From: Gyrodactylus bullatarudis
Lineage: Eukaryota > Platyhelminthes > Monogenea > Gyrodactylidea > Gyrodactylidae
Assembly: GCA_012064415.1 (NCBI GenBank)
Contig: SSNU01000310.1
Coordinates: 62,001 to 126,000, forward strand
Direction: 5' to 3'
Length of the DNA: 64,000 bases
Positions 26,325-39,700 of this stretch are shown piece by piece. Numbering within the stretch: the first letter of the stretch is position 1; every line of letters begins with the position of its first letter. The notes under the pieces were generated by a model that saw only the letters and a list, made by a program, of their open reading frames with translations, had not been told where the DNA came from and made no database searches. A program made the translations under genes and the position numbers.

Positions 26325-26863
26325 TATATGTTACCGTGAATATGGGAAATCACTAGTGAAAATGGGAAATATTTACCATTTTCACTGATTTTTCACTGAA
26401 ACCTTTACCGTGAAAATGGGAAATCAGAGAATGGACGGTAATCCCTAGTAAAAATGTTAATTATCTATCTGCAGTAATACACAATAAGTAGAAATTATAC
26501 CCAAGATCATGTTATCCTCCATAACAAATATTTTAAATTAAAGCTTTTTGAAATATCATAATCCTTGTTTTTTTATTAATGGTCAAGAAAGGGTTAACTA
26601 AAAGTATGTGTGAAAAGTAACACAACATGACCAAAGAAACAAGCCCTCTGAATGAAATAAAATCTCATTGTTTGAGATAGTTACCATTTTTACTAGGGAT
26701 TACCGTCCATTCTCTGATTTCCCATTTTCACGGTGAAGGTTTCAGTGAAAAATCAGTGAAAATGGTAAATATTTCCCGTTTTGCCGGGAAAATAAACTAT
26801 TTCCCATTTTCACTAGTGATTTCCGTCCATTCACCGATTTCCCATATTCACGGTAAAATATGT
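26325..26863. repeat. Fold-back element rich in CCGTGAAAATGGGAAATC
   Basis: The left arm (about 26325-26457) and right arm (about 26679-26863) are reverse complements. They share runs such as ACCGTGAATATGGGAAATC, CACTAGTGAAAATGGGAAA, TTTTTCACTGAAACC and AGAGAATGGACGGTAATCCC. The right arm has two extra blocks, so the arms differ in length. Within each arm a motif close to CCGTGAAAATGGGAAATC recurs. The ~220-bp centre is unrelated and non-coding. It looks like a small non-autonomous inverted-repeat element. Confidence 0.85.
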
Positions 26864-29572
26864 ATAAGGGTGCCTATAATATAATAGCATAAAAGATACG
26901 ATAAATCATGCAAATCTTGTTGATTTTTCAAAATATCTAAATATTATCTATAGATAAAACTAGAATTGTATCTAATAAATGAAAATGAGCTAAATCAAAC
27001 TATCGGCAACATATATTGTTGTAAAACTCAAAGTAAGAAAATTAATAGAAGGGTGCCTATATTTATGTCCACGTCTGTACAGGTTCGAAGAGGGAATTTC
27101 AAATTTACAACCCTCAGCTACATATCCTTGGAAAAGCTGTTCAAAATAGATTCAAATAAATCAATAGTCCTTCCACATCTGCTATGCCAACTAAACAAAA
27201 TAATCCCAATGATTTACTAAGCAAGTACTCGAATAGAAATGTTCATTCATTAATTATGAATCAAAATTCAATTGGCGGGTAAAACAGAATCTCTCCTAAT
27301 TACACTTTATGTTTCCTCATTCCTGCAACACAGCATGTAATGGAGCTTTTTCATTACATTAAAAATGCCTCTGATTTCCATCTGATCAAATGATAATAAT
27401 GATTGTAATTACATTAGATTACGATCTCTATCCTACTCGATCATTCTCATCACCTTGTCTCCAATGTCTAGAAAAACATTCCCCTAAAGAGCTAGAATTA
27501 ATAATTTCTACCCGCATATTCAAATGCACTTCTATATTCCAGTGTATATATAGAAGTGTATTATATTCTCTGGAAATTTCTTGAAAATTAAAAAAAATTA
27601 ACTCTTACTCCTCATAAGCATAATGTTTTTTTCAAATTTCAAAATTCATAAAAACATGCATGAAATTAAAACTACCTCTGATATTCAAATCATTTGTAAG
27701 CTGAATAGGCCACAAGTTTTTATCATTTTTTGTGCTAAAATGAGTCAAAGTCAAAATCTCTAACTGTATCACCATTAAATCTACCGATTACAATTATAAT
27801 TTATAACCTATAGTAGTTATAATGAAACTCACATGCTACATGCTTGATTTTTATTTGTTATGGATTTTCCAAAAATTTGAGTAACTTTACTACCTTCTGA
27901 TGCTAAAACCAGAGGTGATTGATGTATTGATGATCAATAGAATTAATCACCGCAGGTTACTAATTATAATTGATAATAATTATTGATAAAAAGATTACAT
28001 TCTCTTCTCCATTAAATTTCCTATTCAATTTAGTCTGTGGGTTGTTACCTATTGCGGTTTTTTTCAATTATCATAGCCTTTGTTCAATGAAATACCATAT
28101 GGTCTGTGATTTAGAATTTTTTTTTCTTATTGAGGATTTTGAATTTTACAAAAACTATCAATTTCTATTTCATTCTGGTTCAATTGTCTAGTATACTGGA
28201 GTTTGTTAATATTCTTGTGTTCATTTTAACTGAATTTTGGATTTTTTTTACAAAATAATCGATTTTTTCAAAATATTTTATCATATCATTGGTCTACTTA
28301 CTAGTATATTCATTATAAATATCATTACTAAAATTATAATCAACTGATCAACTATTGAATTGAAATTAATTTTAAATTTGTCTCCTTTCCGTTTATTTTC
28401 ACAAATTACTCAAGATTCTTCTTTCTAACGATAATTATAATTATTTTCATTACCTTAAATTACTAAAAAAAGTCTGTATTTTTCTAGACGAGTCATTTAA
28501 TGAGAAATCAATCAAAATACGGATTCTTTACTCTTTGGTAATTCCAATTTTCCATGCGTTATCCATAAAATTATCGCATGTTGACATTAAAGTTTTGAAT
28601 CAAAACTTTTGATAAGATTTCAGATTAAAAATGTCTCCTCCCACAAAAAGGTACTTGACTATTTCAGTACTAAAACGTCTGTAAGAGATTTTGGAACAAG
28701 GTTGGTTATATCTAACAGAGATTTCATCATTTACCAATTTTCTCATTGATTTGATGAAACGTGTTTGAACTTTTTTGAATTTTATGTCTAAATTTAACTT
28801 TTCCTCGTGTACTATTTGTTCGTGCTGACTAGTTTAGGGACTCCACACTATCATTTGTTATTGCTACAAGAGGAAAAATACAGAATTTATCTGTTCATTA
28901 GGAAACAAATGATCCTGCACGCATTGTGCACTTTATCATCCATTATTGATTTCTTCAACTAAGGCAGTGATTGAGGTCACAGTTTCTATAGCTACTTTCA
29001 TAAAATAACCTGATACAAAAAGGGGATAGATATTTATTCAGAGCTGGCAAATTCTATAGTTTATCAATCAATTTCTATTCAAAGCAGAGAATGAATATTT
29101 TTGAAATAAGAGAAAAACTTTTCCGCTTTCACTAAGAGTGGTTGGATTATATCCATAAAAATTCAGATTTTCCGAATCAGTGAGTTGACTAGATTGAATC
29201 AACCTGAATAGAGAAATAAATTTCAAGTAATAAATCTTGACCAATATTCAAGAACAAATATTATTATTAGAAACTTTTAAAAGTTATTATTTATGTGACA
29301 GAAATTGAATGAAATCATTCGTTGAAACCAGGATTGATTTATTGAACCGTAGAAGAGAAACTACATGAGGACATTTAGGCTCCTAAATTAAAAGTACTGT
29401 TCGCTTGGAAAAATCAAAAGTCATTTCAGTGAGTTACATAATATATATTCCAAAGACTTGAGATAATATCCTTATAAAAGGAAAGGATTCAAAAATAAGA
29501 GTATATTTATTAAGTCATCTCGTTTTCGAGGCAATACAACAATTAAAATTTATTACAAAAATAATTATCTAA

Positions 29573-32500
29573 TCATTTTCCTGAGTCTTTCCCATCAGTG
29601 AGACTTGTCTCTTCCTCAATTTCATTCACGGCTGGAGAGCTTAATTCTAAAAGGGTCGGCTTTGTTGAGCTTCTACTCTGCCAGATTTTATGCATAGCCA
29701 TTTTTAAGCTAATTTCAGAATAGCTGGCCTGTTCTGCCATAATAGTAAATGCTCCACCTTTGTCTAGGGAGTACCGTATGTCATCTAATGTTAATAATTT
29801 TTGTATAATCATAATTTCTATTTTTAAATTGCTCTATTTTGATAAAAACATACCCAACATATTACACATGTAGAAAGGAATTTTAAGCTCCTTGAAATCC
29901 TTTATAATCTATAAAAATAGAGTATGCGTTATTGTAATTGATTTCGTTGTACTAATCCATTTTAGATTATGGTTTTATACCATGAGTTGATCTCATTGAG
30001 TACTCTCAAAATTGAGTAAATCTATTTGAAAACATTGCTCAAGAACGCCTACATATGTAGTACAGTGTATAGTGTATAATGTAAGCCCAATCTGTCCGAT
30101 TAATTCAGAATGTCTTACGTTAACGATCATATCAACTCCCATGAAATCAATTAGAGTTACAGAACCAAAATCAATGATCACCGCCTTTATGGAATTGACT
30201 GTAGACTGGAGCTCATCAAGATTTCGGATTAATTTATCTCTGCTCTGTTGGATTTCATTGCAATCTTGACTTTTTATTGAAAAATAATTGAAAACCTTTG
30301 ACCTCATTAAACCAAAATGGGACTCTCTCGACTCTCTTGCTAAAATTGAAATGTATTGATGAATAATCTTTCTCACATGGCTTAGGCCCAATTACATTAC
30401 CTGGATTTTTTATACAGCGGACATCTGTTGAAATTTCATCAGCTGGCAAGTGTGAACCACAGGCCAAAATCTTTTTGCGTAAAATTCTAATTCTATTCCG
30501 TACTTCACTTGGTTCGAAACCAATTGCCTGGTAGAGATCTCTCTCAAAGTACTCTACTGATGCAAAATATAAATTTCCCTCCAACTTGAAAGGATACAAG
30601 ATTCTTCTGTCTTCGTCTCCATCATTTTCTTTTGGCTGAAAAACAATCGGTAGTTATTAGGCTAGGGTTTTGTAATTTTTCATCTCAATTTTGTGCCGAA
30701 TATACCAATAAAACTATCGAATTTATGCATTTTTTGTGTATCTCAAAAATACTCATTCATCAAAAAAATGAATTTTCAATGAATTCTTACAAAAATCCTG
30801 AATATCAGTAGGTTATCAAAGATAAGTTTCTAACTTTTTCGCATAAAAATGTCACCCTACCCTGATGATAAATAGAGATCCCAGTACCCATTTTATTCAT
30901 TATGGTGTATTGTAAAAATAATTCCAAGAATAGAAATCTTCAACTATTATTTGTAACAAGGAACAAGATCGTTGCCCATTTAAAATCAATACTGTGTGTA
31001 TGCCTTTATAATCCTTTTCTGAATTGTTTCTCTCTCTCTCTCTCTTTATCGCTTATGTTTAATTCTTTACTTACATTATCATCGATTAGTGTTTCTCTCT
31101 CATACGGGAAACGATGAAGTTTTGGCCTTGATGACTTTACAATGATAGATAAAAAAGATAGGAGTATTCCTACGCCCAGACCGATTTCAACACTGAATAC
31201 AACTGTCGACATCATGACACCAATCCAGACAATCTATAAGCATTTAAAAGACTTTTTAAAATTTTTCTACTTAAACTTTCTCCTCTAAGCATTCGTATGG
31301 ATATTCTTGTACAAATCTTGTATGAATCAAACTTACAAAGTCACCCTTGTTAGTAATCCAGAGATATTTCCCATGTTTAAGCTGCATGAAAATTGTCAAC
31401 AAGGCAGCAAGAATAATGGCAGAGAGAAAATTCTAAGAGAAATGATTTTTCAGTGTCCTATAAATTCTTATTTAATTAATTCTTCCTTCGAACTCACGTT
31501 TGGAATGTGTTCAAAGAAAGATGAAAAGAATATAATGGTAAGAAAAACAAGTAAGCCTGCCACTAGACTGCTGACTTGTGTATAGCTATTCATTGAAGCC
31601 TGTAGTGCAGTTCTTGAGAGAGAGCCAGCTGCTGGAAAACACTGGAAAAGTGAACCAAACAGATTCACTAAGCCATGAGCTCGTAATTCCTTGGGAACAG
31701 TTTGAATTTAACATGACCAACCTGATTGAAATCGACCTTGTATCCGAATTTCCGAGAAGTGAAATTGGTCAGTGAATATGATATGCTTATCGCAACAATT
31801 GCAGTGACTATTCCTGATTTAATTGAAACGATAAAAAGTCTTGGATTGGGTGGAACAAAATAGGACATCCTTAAGGGTAAAAATCACATTAATTTACTCA
31901 TTAGAGATATTCCCAATAACTTTCACATTGAAATTGTCTTTAAATTTCAAATTTTTTGACAATAAGGACCCAGAAATTATCTAATCAAATTATAGTTGGG
32001 AAATAACATACGACCATTAACTCGATTGGAATAGGTGCTTTGATTTTTTTCACAACTCGAGGATTGATTACAGTTTTGAAAATTATCAAAATAGTATAGA
32101 CAGCGAGGAAAATGACGAGTGAAAACCAGTTAAAATGAGTAATATAACGAAGCATGTCGTAAATAGTCTACAAATAAGTAATACTAACTCACAAGAATTG
32201 ATGAGAAATAACCATGTCTCTTTTGAATTTCAAAACCAAAGGCAGTTTTCATTTGATTAATAGCTACGACAATTGTAGCACCAATGGTAAATCCTGACAT
32301 GAGAGGGTCGGACAAATATTTTGTCACAAATCCCATGCGAAATATACTCAGAACTATTTGAGTCAATCCAACAGTAAAAGCTAAAATAGCTGATAGTTGG
32401 CATTTGATTTTTTCTTCATCATTTTCTGTTATATTTATGAGTGTAGAATTATCGTTAATTAGATTCTGAAAAGTTAATTCCACAAATTGACCTGTAAACA

Positions 32501-32825
32501 AACTCATGATAGCAATAGGCCCAACTGATAAATGTTTAGAAGCTCCAAATATAAAATAAAGAAATGATGGGAATAATGAAGTGTACAATCCATTTATTGG
32601 TTTGACGTTGGCAACTATAGCATAAGCTAGGCCCTGAGGAATATGCATAACACCTGAAGTGAGACCAGCAAAAAAATCATTCAAAAAGTATTTCTTAAAT
32701 CGGTAGGTTTTGATTGTTTCTATACAGGGAAAGAGAGTTAGAAAAAACAGAGATATTGTTTCTCTACTTAATCTGCTTGATTTTATATAAGATCCAAAGC
32801 TTGACTTTTTCATCCTAATAAACAT
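29573..32825 (-). CDS. SLC26 family anion transporter
   Basis: SLC26 proteins move anions such as sulfate, chloride, bicarbonate or oxalate across the plasma membrane. The protein starts at ATG 32825 with a cytosolic tail and FFAGLTSGVMHIPQGLAYA, the sulfate-transporter signature region. GLYTSLFPSFLYFIFGASKH and VGPIAIMSLFTG follow, then many membrane helices over about ten exons. Later pieces include FQCFPAAGSLSRTALQAS (31.6 kb) and FSVEIGLGVGILLSFLSII (31.2 kb). The cytosolic STAS domain follows at 30.6-30.0 kb, with YPFKLEGNLYFASVEYFE and AVIIDFGSVTLIDFMGVD. The C-terminal end to the TGA at 29573 is acidic. An N-glycosylated loop (NSTLINITEN) sits between helices 3 and 4. Substrate cannot be read from sequence. 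Some internal splice sites were inferred only by continuity. Confidence 0.9.
31028..31046. repeat. CT microsatellite
   Basis: An uninterrupted run of TC dinucleotides lies in an SLC26 intron. Confidence 0.9.
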
Positions 32826-32994
32826 ATCTGTATAAGAAAAGAATAGATGGTTTCGGACGCAAATCTACATTAAAAAAAAATCATATTTTTATATTCAAAA
32901 TGTAACATCATTTGTCTATAAACAAATTTCAAATCTTTCTGAAATTTCACTTGTTTCTAATCATAGCCTGATTAAAATTTTTTATTTGGGAACT
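32826..32994. promoter_or_regulatory. Divergent promoter SLC26 / IST1
   Basis: 169 bp lie between the two start codons of oppositely oriented genes, so both promoters must fall here. The sequence is AT-rich, with an A run at about 32873. No specific motif is called. Confidence 0.45.
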
Positions 32995-34117
32995 ATGAAA
33001 GGACTTGGATTCTTTGACTCTTTCAATGTTGAAGCTCTCAAAATCAATTTGGATTTAATTGCTGTTCGATCAAATAATCTACAAAAGAAAAAAACTGAGT
33101 TATCCAAAAAGAAACGGTTGGATATAGCAAACTATATTAAAGAAAAGAGAATTGAATTTGCTAGAATTGCAGTTGAAGAAATAATTCGGGAAGACTATCT
33201 GGTTGAAGTTTTGGAGTATCTTGAGATTTATTCCAAGCTTATTTCAACTAGAATATCAGTTATTGAGAATACCAAGTAACTTTGATAATGGATGTTATAA
33301 TTTTTAGAGATGTCCCCCAGGTTCTTGAAAAGCCAATTGCTTCTGTTATTTGGCTTTGTCCAAGATTGAAAACTTATATACCAGAATTTCAAGTCGTGCA
33401 GAAACAGTTTGTTAAGAAATATGGCAAAGAATTCGTAGACGAATGTATTGCTAATTCGAAAGACAAGGTTGATCCAAAGATTGTTCTCAAAATGCAGATA
33501 ATATCACCACCTTCTAGCTTGATAGAAAGCTACATGATTGAAATTGCTAACACTTATGAGGTTCCTTTCGAGCCTGACCCCAAGTTGCTTCATGGAGTGA
33601 CCCCTGAAGGAAATCTTTTGGATTCTTTTGATCCAAAAAATATTGGTTTTGATTCTCCTTTTGGCCCTCCCCCTCTACCAATTAGTTCTAAACATGATTT
33701 CGATTTCAACGAAAACGCCGTTTCTGACATTGTCAAGAAATCTTTAGATCTAGATGAAAATAAGTCAGCTGATTTCAACTCAAATGACGACATATTAAAC
33801 TGTAAGTCTTCTCTAAATTTATATTTCACAAATAATATTTCTGTGTTTATTGAAGCAAATGAGAAGAGTAAGTTTTTAAGAAATATTTCGACGAAGAATA
33901 ACGAAAAATCAACTCTGATCTTTTTATTTTTATCATAGATTCGCTGCCACCTCCTTACAAACCATCAGCCCCTTCTTTTCCCAACTCGGATTTGAATTTA
34001 CCAGACCCACTAGATGCTAAAAAAGATAGCAAACCAAAGCAAGAGGATGAAAAATCCGAGAATATCGATTTCGATGATCTTTCTAAAAGATTTGAAGCTC
34101 TTAAAAAGAATAAATAA
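32995..34117 (+). CDS. IST1: IST1, ESCRT-III associated protein
   Basis: IST1 is an ESCRT-III-like factor that binds CHMP1 and VPS4 in endosomal sorting and cytokinetic abscission. Exons 32995-33275, 33308-33801 and 33939-34117 give 954 nt, 317 residues. The N-terminal helical core has LQKKKTELSKKKRLDIANYI, EEIIREDYLVEVLEYLEIY and ASVIWLCPRL, all IST1 signatures. The core ends with YEVPFEPDP. A proline-rich linker (PFGPPPLPIS, LPPPYKPSAPSFP) leads to the C-terminal MIT-interacting motif DLSKRFEALKK, the VPS4/MIT ligand. Intron 1 is 32 nt (33276-33307) and intron 2 is 137 nt. The true ATG is 32995; an upstream in-frame TTG is not a start. Confidence 0.93.
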
Positions 34118-34285
34118 GACGCCTTGCATGAAGTTAACTTCGAATTAAACTTATTTTTCCATTTTAAAAATTGTATTATTCGAATTTTTAATCAATGATA
34201 ATTTCTTTCCAAATCTTTTAGTTTTTTTTTACTTTATGTGCCCGTATATCTCTTATTCTAAATTTCCTCTTCTTTTCCAATATAG

Positions 34286-34543
34286 AACTCGGGAAGAAGT
34301 ATCTTTCAAGCTTTGAACCCCTCGTAGGTTTTATTTTCTAACTCAAATTCTTTTCAACATAGAAATCAAAACGTTGTTGTACGTGTCGGAACTGAACTCG
34401 TTAAGTATACAACAGAAGAAATCTACTGGCCTAATGACTCAGAGATGCCTCTTGATCAAAAGAATCTAATCTTATCAAATGAGCTTTTCATCAAAGAGTT
34501 TCCAACCATACCTCCACCTAGAATGATTTGTGATCGAAAATAA
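34286..34543 (+). CDS. Two-exon coding fragment, unrecognised
   Basis: Exons 34286-34323 and 34363-34543 join across a 39-nt GT-AG intron into an open frame of about 72 residues. It reads SGRSIFQALNP, then VVVRVGTELVKYTTEEIYWP, ending PTIPPPRMICDRK and TAA. The composition looks like real protein. No upstream ATG could be linked to it: the nearby ATG at 34239 gives a stop in the joined frame. It may be the 3' part of a small gene whose first exon is missed, or an alternative exon pair of a neighbour. No family was recognised. Confidence 0.45.
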
Positions 34544-35183
34544 ACTGGTTAGAAGAGTAAAATCTATTCCTCTATGTCTAAGATTATCAATCTTGCTTTT
34601 ATTATATTACAATTTAGTTCATTAGTTGTGCAATTCCCACAATGTGCATCAAATAAGGCTTAAAATATATATTACCTTGCTACTTGGGAGTATATAGGGA
34701 AAATATTAGTGAGATAATTAGCTAATAGTACATTACATATTGTACTACTACTGTAGTATATTCATCATCCTAGTGTATCCAATAGATATTATTCATGCAC
34801 ACACACTGTATATTATATACAGTAGATCGTGAGTAGAATTACTTATACTTGTACTTTGGTGTATGATCTAAAACTTACATCTCTGAGGCAGTTGAAGGAA
34901 TTTGCTTCTATTTAAAATCTCTCTTTCTCTATCTCATATATACAAATACGTACGTTCATTTGGATTATTTCTATGTGCGTCAATGATACTAGTCTTTTAA
35001 TTGGTCGAAATATCTGAGTTCATAATCAGCCATAAATGGATTCATGCCAATAGGAATTTATCTATCCAGTCTTTGAGAATTGATCGGGAGAATTGGAAAA
35101 ACTAATACTCTTTAATAAAGGATCTTAGTCTAAGTAGGATAACCTAACAAGTATAAAGATTTTTTGATTATACCTACATCGAA
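34544..35183. other. Spacer upstream of TPRG1L
   Basis: No coding frame. It contains imperfect palindromic AT-rich sequence (TATATACAGTAGATC region, around 34810) and pyrimidine-rich tracts near 34920. It probably holds the TPRG1L promoter at its right end. Confidence 0.4.
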
Positions 35184-36084
35184 ATGAACTTCAGTAGTGT
35201 TCTTGAAAAAATTCCCAAACCGGGAAATGTCAATCTACCCAATGTTTCATTACCATCATCTTTACCTTTTGTTGGTGGTAATAAATCAGAAGATTTGGGC
35301 CGAACTCCAGCAAATATGACACAAGAAGATATGCAATCACTCATTGATACTCTTCAGCAGTCTGTATTAGCCCCAGAGGACGGCGCATTTGGTGCAATCT
35401 GGATTTTAACCTAGTGAGTTGATTTTTATTGAAGGCAAGCCATTCTATAAAATAACTACTATTCTGTAGCATTGATCATTGGAACAACGAATATGAAAGG
35501 ATTGTCATGCTTACTGAGAGATCTTTTTATATTATAAAATTTGATTTTGTTAATCGAGTCGCTAAAGAAATAAAAAGAGTTGGCATGGGACAATTGGTCA
35601 ACGTTGTCACTGGCCCTTTGGTTTATCCAAGTAAATCAGTTATGCCGTAAGTTAATAAAGACCATTAAAAGAAAAACGCATAAAAATATGTATCTTCTTT
35701 AGAATGAGGAGTTCACCAGGAGTTCAAATTAATTGGGGTGACACTAATGATGTCTCTGTAACTCAAAAATGGAATCCTCTCTGTAAAAACCTTCCGTACG
35801 CTGTTTTTACACATCATCCTATATTAATTAAATTGGATCAACTCCCTCAGGGCCAAACACAACTTAATGGTTTGGGTTTTAATCCTGAGACATCACAAGG
35901 AGCTCTCTATGATGTCAACAATTTTTTGAACGCGTTGAAAGATGTTTGCACTGGTCAGAATATAAGTTTCAACAATGGAGAAATCACCATTGAGAGCTAC
36001 GGCAATATTGGTAGTGTTGTATTTAATCAAACAAATTTTGGCTTCTCCAAAGATCCAAAAAAGAATCAACCAGCCCAGCAGTAA
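35184..36084 (+). CDS. TPRG1/TPRG1L-like protein (hSac2 domain)
   Basis: TPRG1L (mover) family proteins contain an hSac2 domain; the vertebrate member is a presynaptic vesicle-associated phosphoprotein. Exons 35184-35413, 35470-35646 and 35703-36084 give 789 nt, 262 residues, close to human TPRG1L (272). Matches from memory are EDGAFGAIWILTYIDHWNNE followed by ERIVMLTERSFYIIKFDF, then QINWGD, QKWNPLCKNLPYAVFTHHP and a C-terminal IESYGNIGSVVFNQTNFGFS. The N-terminus is a proline-rich tail without a signal peptide. Introns are 56 nt each. The family call is firm; whether it is TPRG1 or TPRG1L is not decidable. Confidence 0.88.
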
Positions 36085-36734
36085 TTTATATTCAGATGTT
36101 CTTATAGATTATCTACCTGATTTACATGCATAAGCCTTGTGTTTGTGAAAATTATCCTTGAAGCTTGAACATGAAAGACGCTTTCCTTATAAAAACAATC
36201 ATAATATAATCAAAAAGCAACATTATTATTACATATTATCAAAATATTATACTTATATTTAACTTTGACCAACTGATGTTCAGTACATGCCAGAACACTT
36301 ATTTATCAGATTATCAATGTCAAATCTTGATATTATTAGAAAAATAATGAATAAATAAATCAAAGTCTATTGGAATTGTAAAAATATTAAATCAGGTAAT
36401 CATGGACATGTACTATAAACATGCTGAATTTGATACGAATCAGTGAAATTAAAGTAGTTTCTATAAATTATATGAATCAATTAGCCAATAATATTAATTT
36501 ATTTTACTTATTCCGTAATAAAATTCCAACTTGGAATTTCGAAGAACGTAAAAATTTAAATTTGAAATTCCAAAACTGAACAACTTATAACAATTTAAAA
36601 ACATACTTGACAAATTGTTTGAATATCATGAGTAACGGGATTGAATGCCGTGCACATATTCAAATTATATTCTTGTGATAAATTTGAAGTTTAGTACAAG
36701 TAAATCAATATCATGATTCAACCAAACTATCATA
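36085..36734. other. Spacer between TPRG1L and the C2H2 gene
   Basis: AT-rich with no supported frame. It contains the TPRG1L 3' end and the promoter and 5' UTR region of the zinc-finger gene. Confidence 0.4.
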
Positions 36735-39700
36735 ATGGAAAATAATCTGGAACTCATGAACGATCTCCCAAATTTCTCCAAAACCAGTACTTCTCATGGT
36801 GAAAATTCTTATCAAAAGAATTTCAACGAAATAAAAAATCATGATTTCTTGAATTTAACTGATTACAATCGAAATTCTCGATATTCAGAGTCACCCTTCA
36901 TAAATGGCCCATCGAACAGTTATACGCATGATAATCCTTATGATAAAATATCCATCTCTGAGATGAACTCAAATCAGATGAAATGTGAAAAAAATGAAAT
37001 CGATCGTTCTGGGGAAAATTATACTTGTCCTCATTGCTTCAAAACATTCAAAACGAAATTATGCCTTAGATATCATGTTGATGTTCACAATCCAAGAAAA
37101 CCATATGTTTGTTCAATGCCTGGATGTGATAGAGCTTTTAGAACTCCTAAATACCTGAAGAATCATTGTGATGAATTTCATCGTAAACAGCCCAAAAAAT
37201 ATCAATGTCCCGTTGACTGTTGTTCTGCGGTTTTTCATCGTAAAACCCATCTCAAACGGCATTTGAGCACTCATTCAGGTGAGTTTTAAAAATTCTTATT
37301 AATTTTTCTATTGTCCATTCATTGTTTTTCTTATAGTTATAATTCATAAATTGTTCCCTTTCATTTCGTGTTTCAAATTTAAATTGACAATTAAATGCTT
37401 GAGTAAATTATCATGACTTTTATTTTACTCAAATCTTAGTGAAAGCCTCCAGAGATGTAGAAAAAGTCCATTTAGGAATTGCATACGCTTCACTGGTGTA
37501 CTGGGTATTAATTCTTTTTTTAGTTTAATGTGTCAATTACATAAGATAATAATTATTCGAAAATCAATTCTCTTGTGTGTGAATGACTTTGGTCAGAACA
37601 TTTGTGAGATATTCATAGGAATCGTTAAATATAGGGGAAATTTTCTTGATACTTTTATGATCAAAAGTTAGAATAAAATGCCTATTGCAATAAAGTTGCT
37701 GTCGTATCCTCGAATAAGGTTGAGTGTTTTTTCTCATGTGAATATCTGTTCCATCACCCTGCTACTTAATATTTTATTCCACTTCCACCTCTCTCTTCCA
37801 ACTTGGTTGCCTAGAATCAGGGTTTTTCTCCAAGAAATAAAGAAAGAGACAGATTTCCTCACGTGACTTGCACTATATCCCGGAACCAAATCTCTCTCTT
37901 TATTCTCTATTCCTCTCGCTCTCTTTTATATGTCTACTACGACTATTTATCTATTTTTTTCTATAAACTTTGGTGGCGTTTACTCATTTAGATTCTCTCC
38001 CTATTCTTTCGTATGACCATTTGGAGATTTTGGTGGCTACCAAGATTTACTCGATTGCCTCTCCCCTGGTTAACTGTCAAAACAATAATATTCATTACTG
38101 CATAATATACACCTTTTGTCTGATTAATTAATAATATGATCTATCTATTACTAATTTTATTCATTAATATACATCATATGTATTGATTGGAAATTTTTTG
38201 AATCAACAAAAACCATGTTATGTTGACAATATAATACATATTATATTATACATTATATACAGCTGGTACATACAGTATTTATGCAAGTTTGTGTATGTGC
38301 TGAGAGTGTAAATTTGTCAATAGCATTAATAATAATAATACTAGTAATGTTAACTACTAACTAGTTTGACAAGTTGTGATTTCACTCTACAAACAAATAC
38401 TGTTTGGTTTCAAGTGTACTTTACCAAAAGAGAGAGAGAGAGATATACAGAATTGCTACTTCACTATACTACTATTACTACTAAAATGTAGCACGATGTA
38501 TAACAACATCTAACTGTACACAGAATTTGTCGTTTCTACACTTTTCTCTATCTGTCTCTCTCTCTCTCTTACACACACATCAGATGATTGCATGATTGTG
38601 AGACATTTTCATCCATTTCACCTTGATGTGTAACTTTCGTCCGAGTTTGACTCTGGAAATGACGAAGAAAATTCTCGTCTTGGAGTAGAAGTAAAAGACT
38701 AAACAGGCTGGCATGTCCACTCTCAGTGTCTTTTCACCGAGAATAATTTTAACTAATTGGGCATTGCTACTTTTTTGTTTGTTTGTTTCAGAAACTCCAT
38801 CTTCATTTGATGTTAATAGGGAGTTGATGATTTTACAGTTAAATAGGCAAATCTCTTCTTCGTACAACTGAGGGATGTTGATCAAATTTACTTTGTGCTA
38901 GCTTTAACAAAAATTGGCTTTTAACTTTGAAATGTGCAAAAGTTGAACTTATGCAGAGTTTGTTGAATAAGATTGACTTGCATTAATGCGAGTGTGAATT
39001 AAACAATTTGTCGATAAAATAAATCAACGAGACGTGTACTTTTGATGATTTGTCACAGAATAAACGAATGAACAGAACCCTTACTGTGCCACTCTCTAGG
39101 CTACATTCTACATACATTTTAGTTCAAGTGTAGTAATCTTTTCATTTCCTAGCGCTACATTTTTCTCTGATGAATTTGAAAAAATCCTCATTCAATCAGC
39201 TTCCAGGGTTCATTCCATTTCTCAAGGAATCAAAATATGAGCGCCATGATTAAAATTGTTTATTTAACATTGAGTGACAGAGAAACATCTAATAGAGAGA
39301 GAGAGAACGAGAGAAATTCTATACGTTAAACATTTAGAGAGATCTGTTAATCAATAATACTATGTCGGCAATTGTGCACATGTGTTCATGTTTAAAATCA
39401 AAAAAATTTAAACTTAGACAGAATTTGTTTAACATGTACACTTACACTCAGCCTAGATGTATATTTTTTCATTTGCGTACGTTCAATTTGAGACTATTCT
39501 CTTTTATTATTATTCTAGAAAATGATTATGTTGCACCCAAAAGGATGAAGGAATGGGACCCGATCGGTGTATTGAAAAAATTGCCTATATAGATTCTATA
39601 GTGTTCTGAATGCTACTGCAATGATGATTGGTTTTTTATTTGGGAGTGGAACTCACTCTACTCAACTAGAGGGAAAATTCATCATAAAAATCATTCATAA

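Larger units (their letters stand above)
23905..29572. other. 5.7-kb gene-poor interval
   Basis: The longest stretch here without a supported gene. It contains 3' UTR sequence of the kinase at its left end, a decayed coding-like region on the minus strand near 25.4-26.3 kb, and a fold-back element at 26.3-26.9 kb. Its right end is the 3' flank of SLC26. Open frames here are short and have no recognisable domains. Confidence 0.5.

Noticed and set aside
24300..29500. Several 60-85 codon frames in the gene-poor interval
   Set aside because: They lack domains, conserved composition or splice context and are expected by chance in AT-rich DNA.
38580..38885. 101-codon minus-strand open frame in the C2H2 intron
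   Set aside because: It begins at TTG, has no domain and no plausible splice partners; probably chance.
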